A DNA stretch of 43,167 nucleotides from Cocleimonas sp. (GCA_021647365.1 JAKIUW010000028.1:1-43167), one strand, 5' to 3'. Positions 8,490 through 17,250 are shown, counted from the stretch's first letter. Notes: generated by a model from the sequence alone, not told the origin. Numbers and translations are program-made.

Positions 8490-9155
8490 TTAAAACTCCT
8501 TCTCCTTCCCCTCAGACTCCTTAATCCACATTTCATAATCCATACCACTGGCAAATAAGCACAGTAATATCCCCATGCCATCATTCGGTGTACTACCTTC
8601 TGCAGTGGTGATTCCAAGCGGAATTAAGTTAAGCACCGCGCCTGCAAGCGCGGCAAAGGCAAAGCTTTGTAGTGCGATGCGCGCGTAATCGTTTGTGACA
8701 ATGAACATTTGGTCAAAGCCGCCGAGCATTATCATAATGATAAAAAATGCGAGTAGTTCTATTCCAGGCCCCGCAAAGTAGATAAGTGCGTGTTTTAAAC
8801 GAGCCAGTGTGACGGTTTTTGGTGCTATTTGGACAAAGCCTTCTAAAGGAATGGAGCGGATTTCCATTGGCGCACCCAATAATCGGGTATGAATTAGCAC
8901 TTTTCCAAAGCCAATCACAATGCGGTTTACACGCCAGCCCAGCGATTTTGCCATAATGGCGTGACCAAACTCATGAATGAACAATAACGGAACCCAAAAA
9001 ATTACAAACAATAAAGCGCCCAACTTTTTTGGCTCGTAGTTACTCATGATTTCCATTGTCATCATAAAGAGAAACGCTAGACTGATGATAAGAATGAAAA
9101 TTTTCTCACCTTTTGAGGTGGTTTCTTTGTCGCGGTGTCGTTGATCTATGTACAT
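8490..9155 (-). CDS. Membrane-embedded M50-type zinc metalloprotease
   Basis: Site-2-protease-like membrane protein. The zinc motif HEFGH is at residues 61-65 inside a hydrophobic segment (VIFWVPLLFIHEFGHAIMAK). The second metal-site motif of the family appears as NLIPLG...NDG in the C-terminal third, with an insertion between the Pro and the Asp-Gly. About five hydrophobic segments are visible. At 221 residues it is a compact form without PDZ or CBS domains. The substrate is unknown; such enzymes usually release membrane-tethered regulators. No strong ribosome binding site precedes the ATG. It is divergent from the PLA2-like gene. Confidence 0.75.
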   Translation of the reverse strand: MYIDQRHRDKETTSKGEKIFILIISLAFLFMMTMEIMSNYEPKKLGALLFVIFWVPLLFIHEFGHAIMAKSLGWRVNRIVIGFGKVLIHTRLLGAPMEIRSIPLEGFVQIAPKTVTLARLKHALIYFAGPGIELLAFFIIMIMLGGFDQMFIVTNDYARIALQSFAFAALAGAVLNLIPLGITTAEGSTPNDGMGILLCLFASGMDYEMWIKESEGKEKEF

Positions 9156-9225
9156 GATTTATCGTTATGTAGTGAGTTTATACTGTGTCATTGTATACTC
9201 TGCTTACTCAAAACTGGAGCTTTCC

Positions 9226-9609
9226 ATGCAGTTGCCTAAAATCAATGAAGAAGTGCCCTTAAAACAAATCAAAAAAATCTGTGAATATTATGGCTTAAAG
9301 ACATTATGGAAAAAAATAGAAAAGGACCCGCCAGCGATGACTTTTAGCAGTGATGGCTGCACCATGTGGCCAGATAAATCCAACGGTAAAGATATTTACC
9401 CCGCTTGTTTTTTGCACGATTTAAAATATTGGTCGGGTTATCCAAATGAAGACGTTGAGCGCCTCGCGGCAGATGCTGAACTGATGATTGATGTGGCGCG
9501 TATTAGAAAATCCACAAAAATGGCAGAAACCATGTTTCATGGCGTACGCGTTGGTGGGATGGGGTCGTTAAAAATGGGCTTTTCTTGGGGATTTGGGCGA
9601 GTATTGTAA
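9226..9609 (+). CDS. Small protein with a phospholipase A2-like His-Asp motif
   Basis: 127 residues from the ATG at 9226, chosen because GGAG lies 9 nt upstream; the longer open frame has no such signal. The sequence has DGCT (43-46), then ACFLHDLKYW with His64-Asp65, then AADAELMIDV with Asp83 and Asp89. Order and spacing recall the calcium loop, His-Asp helix and second Asp of bacterial phospholipase A2 folds. There is no signal peptide, and the paired cysteines of secreted PLA2 are mostly absent, so this may be a structural cousin or a phage-derived protein. TATACT at 9194-9199 may be its -10 box. Confidence 0.55.
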   Translation: MQLPKINEEVPLKQIKKICEYYGLKTLWKKIEKDPPAMTFSSDGCTMWPDKSNGKDIYPACFLHDLKYWSGYPNEDVERLAADAELMIDVARIRKSTKMAETMFHGVRVGGMGSLKMGFSWGFGRVL

Positions 9610-9616
9610 ATGTAGA

Positions 9617-9640
9617 AGTACACCCCCCACTTTTACATGA
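9617..9640 (-). repeat. Palindromic-repeat single unit, copy 4
   Basis: One C-arm: AGTACA, then a six-C run and ACTTTTACATGA. Consensus AGCACA reads AGTACA here. It lies 7 nt after the stop of the PLA2-like gene and before the convergent end of the DUF4870 gene. Confidence 0.88.
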
Positions 9641-9652
9641 CCAAGTAAAAGT

Positions 9653-10006
9653 CTATTTAATTAAATGCAAAGAAAAAGGGTAATCAAAATCTCCTTCTTT
9701 TCTTATCATAATCCCCGCAATAATTGCAAAGACAATACCCGTAAGCAACACCATAAAAGCTGGGGCAAGTAGTGGACGAATAACAGCTGCTAACAAAAAC
9801 ATTAAAAAAGCGATCAGTAAAATAGTCAGCTGAAAGTTAATGGCTTTTTTGCCTTGAACATCAAAAAAATCATCATCACCTTTTTTTAGCATCCAAACAA
9901 GTAAAGGCCCAAGTACTAAGGCAAGCGGCATAAGTAGGCCCGCTAAAGCGGCCATATGAATCGTCATCCCCCATCTTGCTTGATTGGATGTTAAATTATT
10001 GTTCAT
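9653..10006 (-). CDS. DUF4870 family membrane protein
   Basis: Small integral membrane protein of 117 residues. Its first hydrophobic segment (HMAALAGLLMPLALVLGPLLVWM) is followed by a charged loop with FFDVQGKKAINFQLT, the DUF4870/Tic20-like hallmark, and then two or three further membrane helices. Function is unknown. AAGGAAATGA precedes the ATG. It is convergent with the PLA2-like gene and divergent from the DUF4124 gene. Confidence 0.8.
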   Translation of the reverse strand: MNNNLTSNQARWGMTIHMAALAGLLMPLALVLGPLLVWMLKKGDDDFFDVQGKKAINFQLTILLIAFLMFLLAAVIRPLLAPAFMVLLTGIVFAIIAGIMIRKEGDFDYPFSLHLIK

Positions 10007-10084
10007 TCATTTCCTTCGATTGTCTTCTTGGTGTTTGTAATATGCAGTTTATCGTAAAGCCTAAAGTGGAAAGACCTTTTTTGT

Positions 10085-10090
10085 TATACT
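10085..10090 (+). promoter_or_regulatory. Putative -10 box for the DUF4124 gene
   Basis: TATACT, preceded by a T-rich stretch, 45 nt before the start codon. The same hexamer appears before aroC and the PLA2-like gene. No convincing -35 box is visible. Confidence 0.35.
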
Positions 10091-10135
10091 GCACCTAATA
10101 TGTTTAGGCAAATTACAGTTTTTCAAGGTGATATT

Positions 10136-10750
10136 ATGCGTTCTTTAAATACTCTTATGGTAACGATCGTTCTTACGATGCTATCAACACAAGCTTATGC
10201 AGAAGGCTTTTATAAATGGAAAGATGTACGAGGTAATACCCAATATGGGGACCAACCTCCTGCAAATGTAAAAGCAGAAAACATGAAAATGCCAGATATT
10301 ACTGTTATTGAAGGTTTTAGTAGGCAGTGGCAGCCGTTAGATGCAAATAATTCAACAAACAATCAGGCTGCACCTGTTGTTGAATATGAGGCAAAGAGAG
10401 AAGAAAGAACTAGTGGTATTTATACCAAGCTAGCATTTGTTGCACCCAAAAATAATCAAGTCATGAGTGGCGGTTTTAAGGGCGAAGTTTCTGCGATGTT
10501 AAGCATTAAGCCCCCACTTAAAAAAGGGCATCAGATTGCTTTCATGTTGAACGGCAAAGAAGTATCAAAAAGTAAATCACGTATAAGCAACTTCACTAAC
10601 CTTGGCGGCGGTACACACACCATAAGCGCCAGTATCGTTAATAGCCGTGGAACCGTTTTAAAAACAAGCACGCCTGTATCTTTTAAAGTGGTGCGCAAAA
10701 GAAATGGCAAGAAGAATAAAGTAAAGCCACAATCAGGTAATAATAGTTAA
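10136..10750 (+). CDS. DUF4124-containing exported protein
   Basis: 204 residues from the ATG at 10136, which has AAGGTG six nt upstream and begins a normal signal peptide (MRSLNTLMVTIVLTMLSTQAYA). The mature N-terminus FYKWKDVRGNTQYGDQPP is the DUF4124 pattern found in many gammaproteobacterial periplasmic proteins. The C-terminal half (about 100-190) looks like an immunoglobulin-type beta domain (FMLNGKEVSKSKSR...GGGTHTISASIVNSRG) and the tail is Lys-rich. Function is unknown. A frame 12 codons longer is open but lacks the signals. Confidence 0.75.
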   Translation: MRSLNTLMVTIVLTMLSTQAYAEGFYKWKDVRGNTQYGDQPPANVKAENMKMPDITVIEGFSRQWQPLDANNSTNNQAAPVVEYEAKREERTSGIYTKLAFVAPKNNQVMSGGFKGEVSAMLSIKPPLKKGHQIAFMLNGKEVSKSKSRISNFTNLGGGTHTISASIVNSRGTVLKTSTPVSFKVVRKRNGKKNKVKPQSGNNS

Positions 10751-10774
10751 AAAGCCATTCTACTAAGTTTGTTG

Positions 10775-10801
10775 AAGCACACCCCCCCACTTTTACATCA
10801 T
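10775..10801 (-). repeat. Palindromic-repeat single unit, copy 5
   Basis: One C-arm: AAGCACA, a seven-C run, then ACTTTTACATCA, with ATCA instead of ATGA at the end. It lies 24 nt after the DUF4124 stop and 9 nt from the convergent end of the cNMP-binding protein gene. Confidence 0.9.
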
Positions 10802-10810
10802 TCTTAGTGA

Positions 10811-11311
10811 TTAACGATAACCAACCCCCGCAACCTGTCTATACATTGAAGCAATATCTTTACTACTGTTTCGAATCAGTTTATCCAAACTCATCACAAC
10901 GAATTCTAGTAGGTTTACAGAAATATAAGGGTGTTCCACGCATAGGCGTTTATACATAGGACGAGAGATCGTCAAAATTCTTACCGTCCCTTTTTTTCCA
11001 GCACGTAAGCGAATAGAACGTGGTTGACGATCAAAGAAAGACATTTCACCTGCCAAACAGCCAGCCTCAATACGACCTACGTCCATTTCTTTTCCGCCTT
11101 CATCGTTTACTAGGCGAATCTTGCCCTCTAAAACAAGATAAAACTCTTCACCTACTTCGCCAATATCAGCAAGCACTTGGTTAGGCTCGGCCTCAACAAG
11201 GTTTGTAAATTTTACAAATGTGGCAACTTCCTCAGAGGTGAGTGCTTCACAAAATTTTGGGCAGGCTTCAATAACTTGTTCTACTAATTCTTGGGTGGCG
11301 GTTGCAGTCAT
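10811..11311 (-). CDS. Cyclic nucleotide-binding domain protein (no DNA-binding domain)
   Basis: 166 residues forming one CRP-type cNMP-binding domain: GEEFYLVLEGKIRLV (beta roll) and AGEMSFFDRQPRSIRLRA, a phosphate-binding cassette in which PRSI replaces the usual PRTA. No helix-turn-helix or effector domain follows; the C-terminus is a short helical segment. It is therefore probably a sensor or partner subunit rather than a transcription factor. Ligand binding is uncertain because the cassette is not canonical. It is divergent from ibaG. Confidence 0.78.
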   Translation of the reverse strand: MTATATQELVEQVIEACPKFCEALTSEEVATFVKFTNLVEAEPNQVLADIGEVGEEFYLVLEGKIRLVNDEGGKEMDVGRIEAGCLAGEMSFFDRQPRSIRLRAGKKGTVRILTISRPMYKRLCVEHPYISVNLLEFVVMSLDKLIRNSSKDIASMYRQVAGVGYR

Positions 11312-11412
11312 GAATATTTCTCTGTAGCTTCTGTTGTAATAAATCCAGCAAGGATTATATGCCTTGGTTATACTCTGGGCGATAGTTAATTAATAAAATT
11401 GAAGAGAAATTT

Positions 11413-11646
11413 ATGAGCATAAGTAATGAAGATGTAACAAAGCTTATTGAAACTCGTTTTCCGGATGCGAAAATCAGTGTTGATGGTGATGGCTATAAAT
11501 ATGAAACCACGGTTGTTTGTGCAAGCTTTGAAGGCTTGAATACGCTAAAGAGACATCAGGCAGTTTATGCCTCTGTTAATTCAGCAATCACATCGGGCGA
11601 GCTTCATGCACTAACGATTACAGCAAAAACACCCGACGAGGTTTAA
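11413..11646 (+). CDS. ibaG: BolA-family protein IbaG (YrbA-like)
   Basis: 77-residue BolA-fold protein. Family features are the central VSVDGDGYKYETTVVCASFEGLNTLKRHQAVY block (G-D-G loop, then the LxRHQxVY helix) and a C-terminal HALTITAKTP. BolA-like proteins work with monothiol glutaredoxins in iron-sulfur handling. GAAGAGAAATTT precedes the ATG. It is first in a plus-strand group with a TusA-like carrier 4 nt downstream, which fits a sulfur or iron-sulfur role. Confidence 0.85.
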   Translation: MSISNEDVTKLIETRFPDAKISVDGDGYKYETTVVCASFEGLNTLKRHQAVYASVNSAITSGELHALTITAKTPDEV

Positions 11647-11650
11647 TTAA

Positions 11651-11902
11651 GTGGGAGATATAAAAACTCACGCGTTAGATGCTCGTCGTTTACTGTGCCC
11701 AATGCCTGTTATTAGAGTGCAACAGTTGATAGATGAACTGGGCAGTGATGCTATTGGTGAACGTATTGAAGCGGTTTGTACAGATCCAGGTGCGTTATAC
11801 GATATTCCTGCATGGGCAAAAATTCACGGGCATAAGCTAATAGAAGCCAAGGAAGATGACTATGAATACATCGTCACCATAGAGATTTGTGAGACAAGCT
11901 AG
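11651..11902 (+). CDS. TusA-family sulfur carrier protein (paralogue 1)
   Basis: 83 residues starting at GTG (11651), with GAGG about 10 nt upstream inside the end of ibaG. The conserved LDARRLLCPMPVIRVQQ places the sulfur-carrying Cys at residue 16 in the CPxP motif. The rest follows the TusA fold (CTDPGALYDIPAWAKIHGHKL). It is more divergent than the second copy at 17313, and its operon with ibaG and a metal exporter suggests a specialised role rather than tRNA thiolation. That role is inference. Confidence 0.88.
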   Translation: MGDIKTHALDARRLLCPMPVIRVQQLIDELGSDAIGERIEAVCTDPGALYDIPAWAKIHGHKLIEAKEDDYEYIVTIEICETS

Positions 11903-11905
11903 GCT

Positions 11906-13066
11906 ATGACCGAAGTAACCACAAAGATCACCGTAACCAGTAGCGAAGATCGTTATAAAGCCACGCGCAATGTAACCCTAGTTGGTCTTGTGGTAAATGT
12001 GTTTTTATCACTGGCGCAACTTATCGGTGGTTTTTTCACGCACTCTCAAGCCTTAATTGCTGATGGTATCCACACGCTGTCTGATCTTGCCAGCGATGTG
12101 GTCGTGCTTGTCGCCGCGAAAATGGCGAGCAAAGATGCAGATGATGATCATCCTTACGGGCACGGTCGCTTTGAAACCGTTGCAACGGTTATTCTTGGGC
12201 TTGCGCTGGCAGGTGTTGCGGTTGGCATCGGCATGAGCGCTATCGGTCGATTGATGAACCCTGAACGACTCACCCAACCTGCACCACTAGCTTTACTTTT
12301 TGCTGCATTAGCCATTATTAGCAAAGAAGGGCTTTATCATTACACGATGGCTGTTGCGAATCGTATTAATTCCAAAATGCTAAAGGCCAATGCTTGGCAT
12401 CATCGCTCTGATGCTATTTCATCGGTATTGGTTGCGCTTGGTGTAGCGGGAAGTGTTTTTCTTGAAATTCCATGGCTTGATTCTGCCGCCGCTGTTCTTG
12501 TTGCGGGTATGATTTTTTATATGGGCGCGCGCTTGATTCTGGATAGCACAATGGAATTAGTCGATACCGCATTAGATGTTGAAAAAACCGCAGAAATTAA
12601 AAACTTTATAGGGGCTATCGAAGGCGTGGAGCATATGCACCTGCTACGCACGCGTAAAATGGGTAACACGGTTCTCGCCGATGTTCATCTGCAAGTAAAT
12701 TCATACTTGAGTGTTTCCGAGGGGCATTTTATTGCAGAAAATGTAATCCATAAACTGCGCAAAAAATTCCCTGAAATGCATGATATTACCGTGCATATTG
12801 ATCCAGAAGATGATGAAACCGTTAGTCCATCTAGCCACCTACTAAGCCGTAATGAAATTATGGCAAAAATATATCCACATATAAAAGAGGCAGGACTAGA
12901 TCAAGACATTCGCAATATTGTCTTGCATTACATCGATGGAAAGATTGAAATAGAAATCTTTTTAAGCGGGCAACAAGATGAAAGCAAATTAATCTTGTTA
13001 AAAGATGCTTGCAAAACCTGCGATGAAGTTAGAACAGTAAATATTCACCAGCAATTATTTAGCTAA
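11906..13066 (+). CDS. Cation diffusion facilitator (FieF-like) metal exporter
   Basis: 386-residue CDF transporter with about six membrane helices (residues 20-220) and a cytoplasmic C-terminal ferredoxin-like domain. The transport-site motif DGIHTLSD is at 53-60 with Asp64 nearby, HPYGHGR is at 82-88, and the second-site HHRSD is near 168. This tetrahedral site fits Zn2+/Fe2+ antiport with protons. It begins 3 nt after the TusA-like gene, so it is co-transcribed. An extra C-terminal stretch of about 80 residues (after DPEDDETV) is longer than in E. coli FieF (300 residues). Confidence 0.9.
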   Translation: MTEVTTKITVTSSEDRYKATRNVTLVGLVVNVFLSLAQLIGGFFTHSQALIADGIHTLSDLASDVVVLVAAKMASKDADDDHPYGHGRFETVATVILGLALAGVAVGIGMSAIGRLMNPERLTQPAPLALLFAALAIISKEGLYHYTMAVANRINSKMLKANAWHHRSDAISSVLVALGVAGSVFLEIPWLDSAAAVLVAGMIFYMGARLILDSTMELVDTALDVEKTAEIKNFIGAIEGVEHMHLLRTRKMGNTVLADVHLQVNSYLSVSEGHFIAENVIHKLRKKFPEMHDITVHIDPEDDETVSPSSHLLSRNEIMAKIYPHIKEAGLDQDIRNIVLHYIDGKIEIEIFLSGQQDESKLILLKDACKTCDEVRTVNIHQQLFS

Positions 13067-13079
13067 GAGTGATCATAAA

Positions 13080-14264
13080 ATGAAGTTAACACCTCGTGAG
13101 ATAGTAACACCAAGACCTTCCATGTCTTTAAGCGTTCCTGAAGGTATGTCTCGTGTTGAATTTTTTAACAGTGCTGCCAACCTTAAAAATCTAGCAGAAG
13201 AAAATGGGTTATTTAGAACGCCCGAAGATTTACTCATGTACCGTAAACTTATCGGGCATAGCACCGAGTTTGATACATCCATAATTTTGGATACCTCACG
13301 CCGTATTCTAGATCCGCTCGGACGACCTGTTCGCCGTGATCAAATGAGCCGTCAGCAGAAAAAAGTATGGTCAAAAATGACCACGATTTTGATCGAGTAT
13401 ATGCTAGAGAAGTACCCTGACCCTAAAAAGCATTTGGTACTGTGTGGCGAAGCCAGCCTTGATTCAACATGGCCGTTAAACAAGCCTGGCGTGCCCAGCA
13501 TACGCATGATTCACAATCACTTTATGGTATTCCCGATTGCGGATTTAAAAGCTTCAAAAGAGGCAGATGCGAATAATCCTAACCTGACAGACAGCGGGCA
13601 TAACACCTTATTCTTACGTCATTTAAGTGATGTGTATCACGAATTTCTGGATGTGCTTGATCTGCAGTTATTATCATTTTTACCCTCAGAAGATTGTGCC
13701 CTAGAACTTACAGGCTTTCCGCAAGGCTTGCCAAGCTGGGAGTTAAAAGGGGGTGCTGAAAAGCTCCATGATCAATATTTTTGGTATGAATTTGAACAAG
13801 TCTTACGCGGCTTTTTAGACTTCTATAAAACCTTTTTCTCACTGGTCGCAACAGGTGAAGAGCGCATCCCAAAAGATGCAAATTTCCCCAATCAAATAAA
13901 CGACGTATTACTCAGCAACAATGCCTTTTTAAGAGTAGCGCGCGACCTGCGCGAGCAAGTTATCCAAGATCCAAAATTCGCCAATGAAATTCGCTGGCGA
14001 CCTGCCTACAAACAAATCCTTTACCGCGATGATAAAGGGCGTTTGATTGTTACAATCTCACAAAACTCCGTCGGCAATGCCATCACTGAATTATTAGGCA
14101 TTGTAGTCAATCGCGTAGAAGATAATGAAGAATATGCAAAGCGCGAACCAGCATTAATTGGGCGACTACTAGAAGCAAGACAGCGTTTGATTGATGCAAA
14201 CCTAGGTGAGGCAATCTCTGCTCCTAGTTGGCCAAATGGAGAGTTTGTTGCGCCGAAGCGATAG
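13080..14264 (+). CDS. Conserved-looking protein of unknown function
   Basis: 394 residues, no signal peptide and no membrane helix; I do not recognise the family. Notable stretches are KKHLVLCGEASLDSTWPLN, VPSIRMIHNHFMVFP with two His and an Asn, and ELTGFPQGLPSWELKGG. The His-Asn-His cluster could be metal- or phosphate-binding, but no named motif fits. It follows the CDF transporter by 13 nt with GAGTGATC before the ATG, so it is the fourth gene of the ibaG-tusA-CDF group. A paired palindromic repeat begins 12 nt after its stop. Confidence 0.75.
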   Translation: MKLTPREIVTPRPSMSLSVPEGMSRVEFFNSAANLKNLAEENGLFRTPEDLLMYRKLIGHSTEFDTSIILDTSRRILDPLGRPVRRDQMSRQQKKVWSKMTTILIEYMLEKYPDPKKHLVLCGEASLDSTWPLNKPGVPSIRMIHNHFMVFPIADLKASKEADANNPNLTDSGHNTLFLRHLSDVYHEFLDVLDLQLLSFLPSEDCALELTGFPQGLPSWELKGGAEKLHDQYFWYEFEQVLRGFLDFYKTFFSLVATGEERIPKDANFPNQINDVLLSNNAFLRVARDLREQVIQDPKFANEIRWRPAYKQILYRDDKGRLIVTISQNSVGNAITELLGIVVNRVEDNEEYAKREPALIGRLLEARQRLIDANLGEAISAPSWPNGEFVAPKR

Positions 14265-14276
14265 GTAGTAATTTAA

Positions 14277-14354
14277 AAAGCACACCCCCCCACTTTTACA
14301 TGATGATTCTTAATTATCTAATATCATCGCGTAAAAGTGGGGGGGTGTGCTTTT
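14277..14354. repeat. G/C-run palindromic repeat, paired copy 6
   Basis: A full inverted pair of 78 bp. The left arm AAAAGCACA, seven C, ACTTTTACATGATG faces the right arm CATCGCGTAAAAGTG-run-TGTGCTTTT. The run is seven in both arms, and A-rich and T-rich flanks sit on either side. In RNA this would read as a bidirectional terminator-like hairpin. It fills the junction between the convergent unknown gene (+) and mscS-like gene (-); the mscS-like stop codon (14353-14355) overlaps its right edge. Confidence 0.93.
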
Positions 14355-16059
14355 ATAGTGTTTCCGAATGCAAGGTAAGCTGTGGATAAGGAATTTCCCA
14401 CTTATTCTCTGTGCAAGCATCCACACACCAGCGCTGAATTGAGCGGCGTAGGCGATTGTAAATATCAGCGGCGCTACCTTTAAAGTCTGCAATTACAACA
14501 AGGTCTAGCGATGAATCATTGGCTTGTTGGAACTCAACGCGAATACTCTGAACAATATCTTCATACCCCTCATCAATGGCCCGCTTTTTAATAATGGCTT
14601 CGAGCTTTTCGACAATGCTAGTGGTACTTTCTTTTTGATGATTGTAACTAATACCAATAGTTTCTTTAACACGGAAGCTCTTGGAAAGATTTTTTGCCGA
14701 TAGCGATAGGAAGTCGTTCATATTATAGGTATATACCGCGCCACCGCGTTGAATCAGTTGCACCATCTCAATGGAAATACCTATAACTTTTCCACGTACG
14801 CCATCTTTTAAAACAATCCAATCGCCACGCTTACAAGGAAACCACGGTTCGCTGTCATTAACAGGGCGTGAGCGCATATCGACTAAATCATCAATATCAA
14901 CACGCTGGCTAAGTCCTGCAATGGGGTTTTCTAAAATGGAATACATATTGATGTGTTTGACGCGCCAAGGAATACCGTCAAGCATGAGACGCTCACCTTC
15001 GCGCACAGGGCCAACATTTAAAAATAATTCGAGTTGTCCCCAATAACGTGGAACGGCTTGGCGCAGCGTCCATGCCATACCGATTAATATTAAAAGTCCC
15101 AGACTGAATAGCACCCAATCTTCCTCTATATAGAAAATGATCATGGGTGCAATAATGACAAGTAAAAACGTGGCAAAGCGGATAGCAATATCAATAATAC
15201 GAAACTGAACGCCACGATGCTCAGCGGCATAACCTGTGAGGAAGCGTGTAAAAATAAGGCGCATTAGACGCGATAGTATGAGTACGCCAATGATGGCGAA
15301 AAAGGCTTGTATTAGTGTCCAGCCGCGACGTTGAAAAAAGTCCTTAAAGAAGCTATCGGTGTTTTCTGAAAGCGATTCTTGTTGTGTTTCTAATTTACTA
15401 AGTTGTAGTTTTTTGGCTTGTAGCTCGCTCTCGATAAAGACTCGTTGTTTTGCCCAAGCTTTATTCATCTTGACCAGCTCAGCTTTTATTTTCGGGTTTT
15501 TATTGGCGCGATTAAGTGCTGATATATTGCGTAATGCTTCTTCTAAAATAGGTAGGCGCTTTTCGTAAAAGAGTATTTTTTCACGAATCTGGGATTTCAG
15601 CCGAACATCGCTGGTCGCGTGTTTCATTTCTTTTAAAGCGGGCTCAAGCAAGGAAAATAGCTCACGCTGTAGATTAAAGGGCAGTTCTTTGGTATCTCTT
15701 AATAATTCTAAATCGGTATTGGCAGCAATATCTTCAAGGTTTTTTGATGTGCCTCGTAGCTTTTTTTCAGCTTTCTCAAGTGCTCTTTTTGTCTCAGTTT
15801 TTTCTGTTTCAGACTGGGTAAATTTAAGCTCGTTTTTTAATGCTTTTATTTCTTTTCGCAGTCGTACTTGCAACTCAACATAAGTGATTAAGGTTGAGAG
15901 TGTTTCGGTTGTGAGCTTGGCTTTGAGTTTTTCTTGGGCAGTACGGATGGGTTTGTTGTCTTCTGCAAAAATTACAATGCTTGTGGATGAGAGCAGGATT
16001 AAGCTTAAAAGTATTAGCGCAGTGTTTTGCGCCCAAGATTGTAAATATTTTGTTTTCAT
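14353..16059 (-). CDS. MscS-family mechanosensitive ion channel
   Basis: 568 residues. A signal peptide (1-32) is followed by a periplasmic coiled-coil region (about 40-230), then three membrane helices (about 247-266, 291-310, 314-330) and the cytoplasmic MscS beta domain and C-terminal alpha/beta domain (KRGDWIVLKDGVRGKVIGISIEMVQLIQRGGAVYTYNMNDFL). This is a medium-sized MscS relative. AGGGATCTG precedes the ATG. It lies 7 nt after bioF, so the two are co-transcribed although functionally unrelated. Its TAA stop overlaps the palindromic repeat. Confidence 0.85.
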   Translation of the reverse strand: MKTKYLQSWAQNTALILLSLILLSSTSIVIFAEDNKPIRTAQEKLKAKLTTETLSTLITYVELQVRLRKEIKALKNELKFTQSETEKTETKRALEKAEKKLRGTSKNLEDIAANTDLELLRDTKELPFNLQRELFSLLEPALKEMKHATSDVRLKSQIREKILFYEKRLPILEEALRNISALNRANKNPKIKAELVKMNKAWAKQRVFIESELQAKKLQLSKLETQQESLSENTDSFFKDFFQRRGWTLIQAFFAIIGVLILSRLMRLIFTRFLTGYAAEHRGVQFRIIDIAIRFATFLLVIIAPMIIFYIEEDWVLFSLGLLILIGMAWTLRQAVPRYWGQLELFLNVGPVREGERLMLDGIPWRVKHINMYSILENPIAGLSQRVDIDDLVDMRSRPVNDSEPWFPCKRGDWIVLKDGVRGKVIGISIEMVQLIQRGGAVYTYNMNDFLSLSAKNLSKSFRVKETIGISYNHQKESTTSIVEKLEAIIKKRAIDEGYEDIVQSIRVEFQQANDSSLDLVVIADFKGSAADIYNRLRRSIQRWCVDACTENKWEIPYPQLTLHSETL

Positions 16060-16066
16060 CAGATCC

Positions 16067-17227
16067 CTATAAGTTTTTTTCTAAAGCCATTAAGAGTATA
16101 GCAACATCTTCTGTGGTATGTTCCGCAGAGAACGTCACACGTAAACGCGCCGTACCTTCAGGAATAGTCGGTGGACGAATGGCAGTGACCAATATGCCCT
16201 CCTTTTGTAACTGTGTGCTAGTTTTCAGCGCTTTTTCTGTGTTACCAATTACGATGGGTTGAATGGCAGTATCAGATGGCATCAATTCGATGCCTAATTC
16301 ACTCGCCCCTGCTTTGAATTGCTGAATATGCTGATTGAGTTTTTCTCGTCGTTCACTTTCATTTTGTACTATTTTAAGGCTAGCGCGTGTTGCTGCGGCA
16401 ATAGAAGGCGGCATGGCGGTAGTGTAAGTGTATGTTCTAGCTGTTTGAATTAAGTATTCAATTAATTCGTGGCTGCCCGCAATAAAAGCACCTGCTGTGC
16501 CAATGGCTTTTCCTAAAGTTGCCATTAAGATGGGCGCATCTTGTTGTGATAAATTTTCTTGCTCAAGCAATCCTGCACCAGTAGCACCCAATGTGCCAAA
16601 ACCATGTGCATCATCAATCATTAACCACGCATTTTGTTGCCTAGCAATGTCCGCGAGTTGTTTGACTGGTGCAATATCGCCATCCATACTAAAAACGCCG
16701 TCGCTCAATATCATCGTGTTTTTAGTGGTATTTTTATCGAGTAGCTTTTGCAATGCACCCATATCATTATGCACATAGCGTTTCATTTTTGCATTTGAAA
16801 GCAAACCAGCATCGATAAGTGAAGCATGGTTTAAGCGATCTGCAAAAATTAGTTCGCCACGCTCCATGAGTGCATTCACTACGCCTAAATTCGCCATATA
16901 GCCTGTTGAAAATAGTAGTGCTCGATCTCGCCCTGTAAATTCTGCCAGCTCTTCTTCTAGCTTTTGGTGTTCGATGGAATGCCCACTGATAAGATGTGCC
17001 GCGCCACTGCCAACACCGTATTTATCTGCAGCTTGTTTAAAGGCTTTTAGAACTTCTGGGTGATTTGCGAGTCCTAAATAATCATTACTGCAAAAGGTGA
17101 GCATGGATTTGCCATTGATTTGCATATGAGGTTGTTGCGGGGATCGGCTGATATGAGCCTTGCGGTAGAGGTGTGATTGTTGCTTTTCTTTTAGAAAAGC
17201 TTTGATGAGTTTAGAGTCGTTTTTCAT
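16067..17227 (-). CDS. bioF: 8-amino-7-oxononanoate synthase
   Basis: PLP enzyme of biotin synthesis that condenses pimeloyl-ACP (or CoA) with L-alanine. 386 residues, matching E. coli BioF (384). The PLP lysine is K240 in ATLGKAIG; DDAHGFG at 205-211 contains the cofactor-contacting Asp and His; FCSNDYLGLA at 45-54 and YGVGSGAAHLISG at 70-82 are further signatures. No other bio gene is in the window, so the pathway is scattered. It could in principle be a related alpha-oxoamine synthase, but the similarity is specific to BioF. Confidence 0.92.
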   Translation of the reverse strand: MKNDSKLIKAFLKEKQQSHLYRKAHISRSPQQPHMQINGKSMLTFCSNDYLGLANHPEVLKAFKQAADKYGVGSGAAHLISGHSIEHQKLEEELAEFTGRDRALLFSTGYMANLGVVNALMERGELIFADRLNHASLIDAGLLSNAKMKRYVHNDMGALQKLLDKNTTKNTMILSDGVFSMDGDIAPVKQLADIARQQNAWLMIDDAHGFGTLGATGAGLLEQENLSQQDAPILMATLGKAIGTAGAFIAGSHELIEYLIQTARTYTYTTAMPPSIAAATRASLKIVQNESERREKLNQHIQQFKAGASELGIELMPSDTAIQPIVIGNTEKALKTSTQLQKEGILVTAIRPPTIPEGTARLRVTFSAEHTTEDVAILLMALEKNL

Positions 17228-17250
17228 TACTCGTTAATATAAACGACGGA

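Noticed and set aside
9148..9609. Longer form of the PLA2-like protein from 9148
   Set aside because: The extra residues include the promoter-like TATACT, overlap the M50 gene start and lack a ribosome binding site; the ATG at 9226 has one.
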